From assembly GCF_029893105.1 (NCBI RefSeq), contig NZ_JARXWG010000003.1:158403-222402 (forward strand): a stretch of 64,000 nucleotides of DNA. Reading direction: 5' to 3'. The translations under genes were made by a program, and so were the position numbers. The DNA comes from Parabacteroides sp. PF5-9. Its GTDB lineage: Bacteria > Bacteroidota > Bacteroidia > Bacteroidales > Tannerellaceae. The notes beneath the pieces are model-generated. The model was not told the origin of the DNA. It did no database searches and saw only the letters and a list, made by a program, of their open reading frames with translations. This document shows positions 61,168 to 64,000 of this stretch, one piece after another (within the stretch, counting starts at the first letter, position 1; the number at the start of each line of letters is the position of its first letter).

Positions 61168-61692
61168 TCAAAAGCTTTCTTTCCGAATCATTTCATCAAG
61201 CGGTTTGCGCCTTTTGGGTGTTTCGGCAAACAGGTTCGGATCGGCAGGATAGGCGACCGGGATAATGGAAATAGGAACGACTGTTTCCGGCAGATTAAAC
61301 TGTTTGTGTAATAGCGGACCATCAAAATGACAGATGATACATGTTGCCAGTTCTTGCTCTGCTGCAGCCAGACAGATATGTTCGGTCACGATACCACCAT
61401 CCACCAATAAATGATCTTGATTATCGGCCGGTCTTTTCCAGGATTGACTGTAATCGCCACAAACAACAATAAAAAGAGGTGCCGGTTTCATCCACTCTTT
61501 CGGATAACACTCCACCAACTTCCGGCGTGCTTCTTCTTCTGTAATTATCAGGAAAAACCAAGGCTGGTAATTGACAGCCGATGGCGCCATACGTGCCGCT
61601 TCCAGTATGTAATTGAACTTATCTTCTTCTATTGGCGTAGAGAGATATTTTCTGATTGAGCATCGTTTTCTTGCAAGTTCCAGGAAGTTCAT
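61168..61692 (-). CDS. nitroreductase family protein
   Basis: A 174-residue compact flavin oxidoreductase with MNFLELARKRCSIRKYLSTPI at its start, EAARMAPSAVNYQPWFFLII near residue 32 and GGIVTEHICLAAAEQELATCIICHFD near 98. VAYPADPNLFAETPKRRKPLDEMIR follows near 143. The FMN-binding residues are present and the size matches small homodimeric nitroreductases. It is co-transcribed between the glycosyltransferase gene (4-bp overlap) and apbE, and its physiological substrate is not known. Confidence 0.88.
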   Translation of the reverse strand: MNFLELARKRCSIRKYLSTPIEEDKFNYILEAARMAPSAVNYQPWFFLIITEEEARRKLVECYPKEWMKPAPLFIVVCGDYSQSWKRPADNQDHLLVDGGIVTEHICLAAAEQELATCIICHFDGPLLHKQFNLPETVVPISIIPVAYPADPNLFAETPKRRKPLDEMIRKESF

Positions 61693-62639
61693 AATTCAGC
61701 TTCAATTTTATAATTATTGCGCCGGGAGGAGTTGCGGGAGATTAATTCTCCGATGAATCCGGCCAAAAAGAGTTGAGTTCCCAAGATCATCGCTGTGAGC
61801 GAAATATAAAAATACGGTGAATTCGTCACTAACGGACGCAGATCACCGGAGATAATAGAGGCCAACTTCATGCTTAAAACCACAATCAATGCAATAAAAC
61901 CAATGAAAAACATGACACTTCCCCATAATCCGAAAAAGTGCATCGGCTTTTTACCGAATTTGGAAGTGAACCACAAGGTGATCAAATCCAGGTATCCGTT
62001 GACAAAGCGGTTCAGCCCGAATTTGGTCGTGCCGTATTTGCGCGCCTGATGTTGTACCACCTTTTCACCGATACGATGGTAGCCGGCAATTTTTGCCAAG
62101 TAGGGGATATAGCGGTGCATATCGTTGTACACCTCGATATTTTTAACGACCGCATTCCGGTACGCCTTCAGTCCACAATTGAAATCATGTAAATAAACTC
62201 CCGAAAATTTCCGGGCAGTGGCATTGAATAACTTTGTAGGGATCGTCTTCGACAGAGGGTCATATCGCTTTTTCTTCCATCCCGAAACCAGATCGTATCG
62301 CTCCTCCTTGATCATTCGGTACAGTTCCGGTATCTCATCCGGACTATCCTGGAGATCGGCATCCATAGTGATGACTACATCTCCCTGCGCTTTCTGAAAT
62401 CCACAATGCAATCCGGGCGATTTTCCATAGTTGCGACGGAATTTGATCCCATGGATGTGCGGCGATTTCTGACTGAATGATTCAATAATATCCCATGAAT
62501 TGTCGGTGCTTCCGTCATCGACATAAATGACTTCGTAGCTGAACTTATTTTCATGCATCACTCGTTCAATCCAGGCATTTAATTCCGGGAGTGATTCGGC
62601 TTCATTGTATAATGGTATGACAACTGATATATCCATCAT
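61689..62639 (-). CDS. GT2 glycosyltransferase with C-terminal membrane helices (GtrB/DPM1-like)
   Basis: A 316-residue enzyme. The GT-A domain has SVVIPLYNEAESLPEL near residue 5, VDDGSTDNSWDIIE near 41 and GDVVITMDADLQDSPDE near 86, with the DAD metal motif. The QxxRxY-type block is replaced by HQARKYGTTKFGLNRF near 197. Two membrane helices in residues 228-300 (FFGLWGSVMFFIGFIALIVV, LTAMILGTQLFLAGFIGELI) anchor it to the inner membrane. It probably transfers a sugar to polyprenyl phosphate, as GtrB does. It overlaps DUF4199 upstream and the nitroreductase downstream by 4 bp each. Confidence 0.93.
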   Translation of the reverse strand: MMDISVVIPLYNEAESLPELNAWIERVMHENKFSYEVIYVDDGSTDNSWDIIESFSQKSPHIHGIKFRRNYGKSPGLHCGFQKAQGDVVITMDADLQDSPDEIPELYRMIKEERYDLVSGWKKKRYDPLSKTIPTKLFNATARKFSGVYLHDFNCGLKAYRNAVVKNIEVYNDMHRYIPYLAKIAGYHRIGEKVVQHQARKYGTTKFGLNRFVNGYLDLITLWFTSKFGKKPMHFFGLWGSVMFFIGFIALIVVLSMKLASIISGDLRPLVTNSPYFYISLTAMILGTQLFLAGFIGELISRNSSRRNNYKIEAEL

Positions 62640-63184
62640 TTATTATTGTTTTGCTGATTATTTTGAAAAATCTGACCGCTGTTGTTGTTTCGACACAATA
62701 ACGCGGCAACGGGTATCGAAAATATAACTCCGTAAAAAATATTATTGAATATCCCCTGTATAGCCATCTGTATGGGAGTAACGCGAACCTCTTTTAGTTT
62801 GTCCACCAACTCCGAATTGACCTGCTGACTGTCCAACAGTTCCAAGGCCTGGCTGAAAGCACTGGCTAATAGATCAGGTGGAGCGACATATTGATAAAAC
62901 ATATAATGTACCAGTGACACGATTAATGCGGCAAAAGTGTAGAGTAAAAGACCAAACTGCCAGGCGTGAAAAAAGCCGATTTGACCGCCTGTATCTTCAC
63001 GGTATCGCTTGGTGATCGTATAGGCTACGAATGGAACTGTGAAGGTTAATGCCCAATAGAGATAGTTGCATACAGGCACTGAAAAACTGAGTATAAAAAA
63101 AATGTATTTGATTACCCAATAGATGCCCATGGCTAATCCATACGTCATCGCACTTTTCACCAATAAGCCTTTATATTCTGTCAT
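62636..63184 (-). CDS. DUF4199 membrane protein
   Basis: A 182-residue inner-membrane protein. I start at the Met giving MTEYKGLLVKSAM; the upstream start adds an improbable hydrophobic leader. It has four helices (KSAMTYGLAMGIYWVIKYIFF, VCNYLYWALTFTVPFVAYTI, HAWQFGLLLYTFAALIVSLVHYMFYQ and IFNNIFYGVIFSIPVAALLC) and an external Asn/Gln tail. DUF4199 members often precede a GT2 gene in Bacteroidetes and are thought to assist it. No function has been shown. It is first in the four-gene operon. Confidence 0.88.
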   Translation of the reverse strand: MTEYKGLLVKSAMTYGLAMGIYWVIKYIFFILSFSVPVCNYLYWALTFTVPFVAYTITKRYREDTGGQIGFFHAWQFGLLLYTFAALIVSLVHYMFYQYVAPPDLLASAFSQALELLDSQQVNSELVDKLKEVRVTPIQMAIQGIFNNIFYGVIFSIPVAALLCRNNNSGQIFQNNQQNNNK

Positions 63185-63214
63185 GTAGATTCTTTTTTTT
63201 GCTTTTTGAAGAAA

Positions 63215-63244
63215 CAAAAGTAAATAAAAAAAAACAATGAACAA
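63215..63244 (-). promoter_or_regulatory. promoter of the DUF4199-GT2-nitroreductase-apbE operon
   Basis: On the minus strand TACTTTTG (63215-63222) is preceded 19 bp upstream by TTG (63242-63244), a good Bacteroidetes promoter. The -33 box falls in the heptamer tract at 63238-63298. Confidence 0.65.
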
Positions 63245-63298
63245 TTAACTACTGATTCTTAGCTTACTAATTATCAATTGTTCATTGTCCATTGTCCA
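63238..63298. repeat. heptamer inverted repeat at the DUF4199 promoter
   Basis: TGAACAATT (63238-63246) is matched by AATTGTTCA (63276-63284). The right arm continues with two ATTGTCC units at 7-bp spacing. The structure resembles the tracts at 25.0, 37.9 and 49.0 kb and overlaps the -33 promoter region. Confidence 0.6.
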
Positions 63299-63352
63299 TT
63301 CGCAAGCATTGCTTGCTTTTTCAAAACGGATTGGCTAAATGCCGATCCTTTG

Positions 63353-63426
63353 AGCCTCTTGTCGGATTCGAACCAACGACCCCGAGATTACAAATCACGT
63401 GCTCTGGCCAACTGAGCTAAAGAGGC
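63353..63426 (-). tRNA. tRNA-Thr (anticodon TGT)
   Basis: A 74-nt cloverleaf on the minus strand. The acceptor stem GCCTCTT/AAGAGGC and the T arm GTTGGTTCGAATCCGAC with loop TTCGAAT are complete. The D arm GCTC...GAGC and the anticodon loop TTTGTAA with anticodon TGT are present. One U-U mismatch is seen in the anticodon stem (CGTGA/TCTCG). No CCA is encoded. It follows the SRP RNA by 4 nt. Confidence 0.95.
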
Positions 63427-63430
63427 AAGT

Positions 63431-63527
63431 GGGTAAGCTGGCTATATCGCGCCGCTACGACCAAGTACCCTTGCTGCGGTCAAGCCCTGGGGGAGTTCCG
63501 AGGGAGCATGCCGTATAGGACTTACCC
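63431..63527 (-). ncRNA. ffs: signal recognition particle RNA (4.5S/small SRP RNA)
   Basis: About 97 nt on the minus strand. The ends pair (GGGTAAG with CTTACCC). The conserved apical part shows CTCCCCCAGGGC, a loop TTGA, then CCGCAGCAAGGGTA, including the AGCA of the Ffh-binding asymmetric loop. It guides the Ffh protein for co-translational membrane targeting. The loop is not the usual GGAA. A well-formed promoter (63533-63563) lies directly upstream. Confidence 0.85.
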
Positions 63528-63532
63528 GGCTG

Positions 63533-63563
63533 CAAAGGTAGTGATTTTCCATTAAAATGCAAA
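63533..63563 (-). promoter_or_regulatory. promoter of the SRP RNA-tRNA-Thr unit
   Basis: On the minus strand TTTG (63560-63563) and TACCTTTG (63533-63540) are 19 bp apart, the exact Bacteroidetes consensus. Transcription would start at or near the first base of the SRP RNA. Confidence 0.82.
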
Positions 63564-63800
63564 TGTGTGTGTTGAATTGTTGAAAAAAATGATGTAATTG
63601 ATTGTTTTATAGTTGTATAGAGTGTATTTAAAAGGCGTTATGGTTCACTGTTTTATTGAATGGAAGAATATGTGAAGATAGTGAAGGCAAACGCCTGTGG
63701 GATTTGGCCTTCGGAAAATCTTTAAATCTTACACTTTTTGAAACAATCCAAATAAAAACCCAAAACATCCCATCGCTTTATTTGTGCCTTTTGTTCCGTT
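63564..63800. other. intergenic stretch upstream of the SRP RNA promoter
   Basis: About 240 bp with no gene, hairpin or repeat that I can support. It is AT-rich, with short direct words only. Confidence 0.5.
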
Positions 63801-63906
63801 TTTTTGTTAGACATAGGTCTGTTTTTTGTTAGAGGTACCTCTAAATGATTTTACACGTACCTCTAAACGGATTTAGACGTACCTCTAAATTGTTTTAGAC
63901 GTACCT
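63801..63906. repeat. family A 22-bp palindrome array, copy 4 (interrupted)
   Basis: Cores start at 63813 (degenerate, ATAG), 63835, 63857, 63879 and 63901, 22 bp apart. The last unit stops at GTACCT where the other copies continue CTAAC. There the sequence changes to GTCCTGTCCTGAAATAGG, the left end of an inserted IS. Confidence 0.88.
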
Positions 63907-64000
63907 GTCCTGTCCTGAAATAGGTTGTCATTCAACAAAAGTAAACTTATGTTAGAAACGAAACAAAATGGCAGTATTCGTTACAGCCGCTCATTAAAAA
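63906..64000 (+). mobile_element. left end of an IS3-like insertion sequence
   Basis: From about 63906 the sequence leaves the family A array and shows a TGTCCTGTCCTGAAATAGG end followed by a short leader and a transposase start at 63949. The exact terminal base is uncertain because TGTCCTG occurs twice in tandem. The rest lies outside the window. Confidence 0.65.
63949..64000 (+). CDS. IS3-family OrfA transposase, first codons
   Basis: The ATG at 63949 opens a frame that runs off the window and reads MLETKQNGSIRYSRSLK. This resembles the helix-turn-helix start (SIRYSLSFKQKVV type) of transposase OrfA proteins in Bacteroidales. Only 17 residues are visible, so family placement is tentative. 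Confidence 0.6.
   Translation, partial: MLETKQNGSIRYSRSLK

Noticed and set aside
63301..63320. Terminator hairpin GCAAGCATTGCTTGC plus T run
   Set aside because: It points in the plus direction, where no gene ends; the genes here are all on the minus strand, so it is left as a chance palindrome.

Overview
The window is about 64 kb of a Bacteroidota (order Bacteroidales) chromosome. The evidence is: promoters with the TAnnTTTG -7 box; TonB-dependent receptors with STN/carboxypeptidase-regulatory domains; many lipoproteins; PorW/SprE of the type IX secretion system (T9SS); a succinylornithine-type ArgF'; a BtuG-like corrinoid lipoprotein; and families such as DUF4249, DUF4199 and DUF6057. A Parabacteroides/Tannerella-like genus is my inference, not proven by the sequence. 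Base composition looks even, and most of the window is ordinary chromosome rather than an island.

Layout. 1-7.6 kb: the tail of a gene that may carry a T9SS signal, then a minus-strand operon aroA - small Cys-rich membrane protein - ABC-3 metal permease - porW - porin O/P. 7.9-12.7 kb: two paralogous CXXCH lipoproteins flanking a frameshifted DUF6057 membrane protein. 12.9-19.2 kb: an outer-membrane uptake operon of unknown substrate (secreted protein, STN-type TonB receptor, MG2/plug hybrid, DUF4249 lipoprotein). 19.8-25.2 kb: a cobalamin-riboswitch-controlled corrinoid operon (BtuB, BtuG-like, BtuF). 25.3-27.5 kb: typA and rpsO, divergent. 27.7-38.5 kb: a capsule-type glycosyltransferase, NamZ, a hybrid histidine kinase, a Ser-type sulfatase, a tricorn-like S41 peptidase and a DEDDh exonuclease. 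38.5-41.1 kb: two ion-coupled transporters. 41.2-46.3 kb: ribF - M20 deacylase - flippase - asparagine-synthase-like operon. 46.7-54.1 kb: XRE-cupin regulator with an acyl-CoA synthetase, a four-helix-bundle element, proBA, argF' and a Tat-exported TIM-barrel lipoprotein. 54.3-59.8 kb: ttcA, a TPR-NfeD-FloA-nucleoside phosphorylase operon and a nitroreductase. 60.1-63.5 kb: a DUF4199-GT2-nitroreductase-apbE operon, then an SRP RNA-tRNA-Thr unit. The window ends in the first codons of an IS3-like transposase.

The most striking content is intergenic. (i) Two families of arrays of 22-bp palindromes with an exact 22-bp period: family A has GTAC cores at about 7.7, 22.7, 46.4 and 63.8 kb, and family B has AATT cores at 34.4 and 54.2 kb. 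They share a half-site skeleton GTTWGAS-N4-STCWAAC and fall roughly every 8-15 kb. (ii) Inverted AT-rich tracts with a 7-bp period recur inside the cobalamin riboswitch, around the four-helix-bundle gene, between the S41 peptidase and the exonuclease, near the DUF4199 promoter and at the aroA stop codon. They look like a MITE-like family. (iii) A 230-bp nested multi-hairpin REP-like element lies near 19.5 kb. I recognise none of these as a named system. No CRISPR array, prophage or complete mobile element is present.
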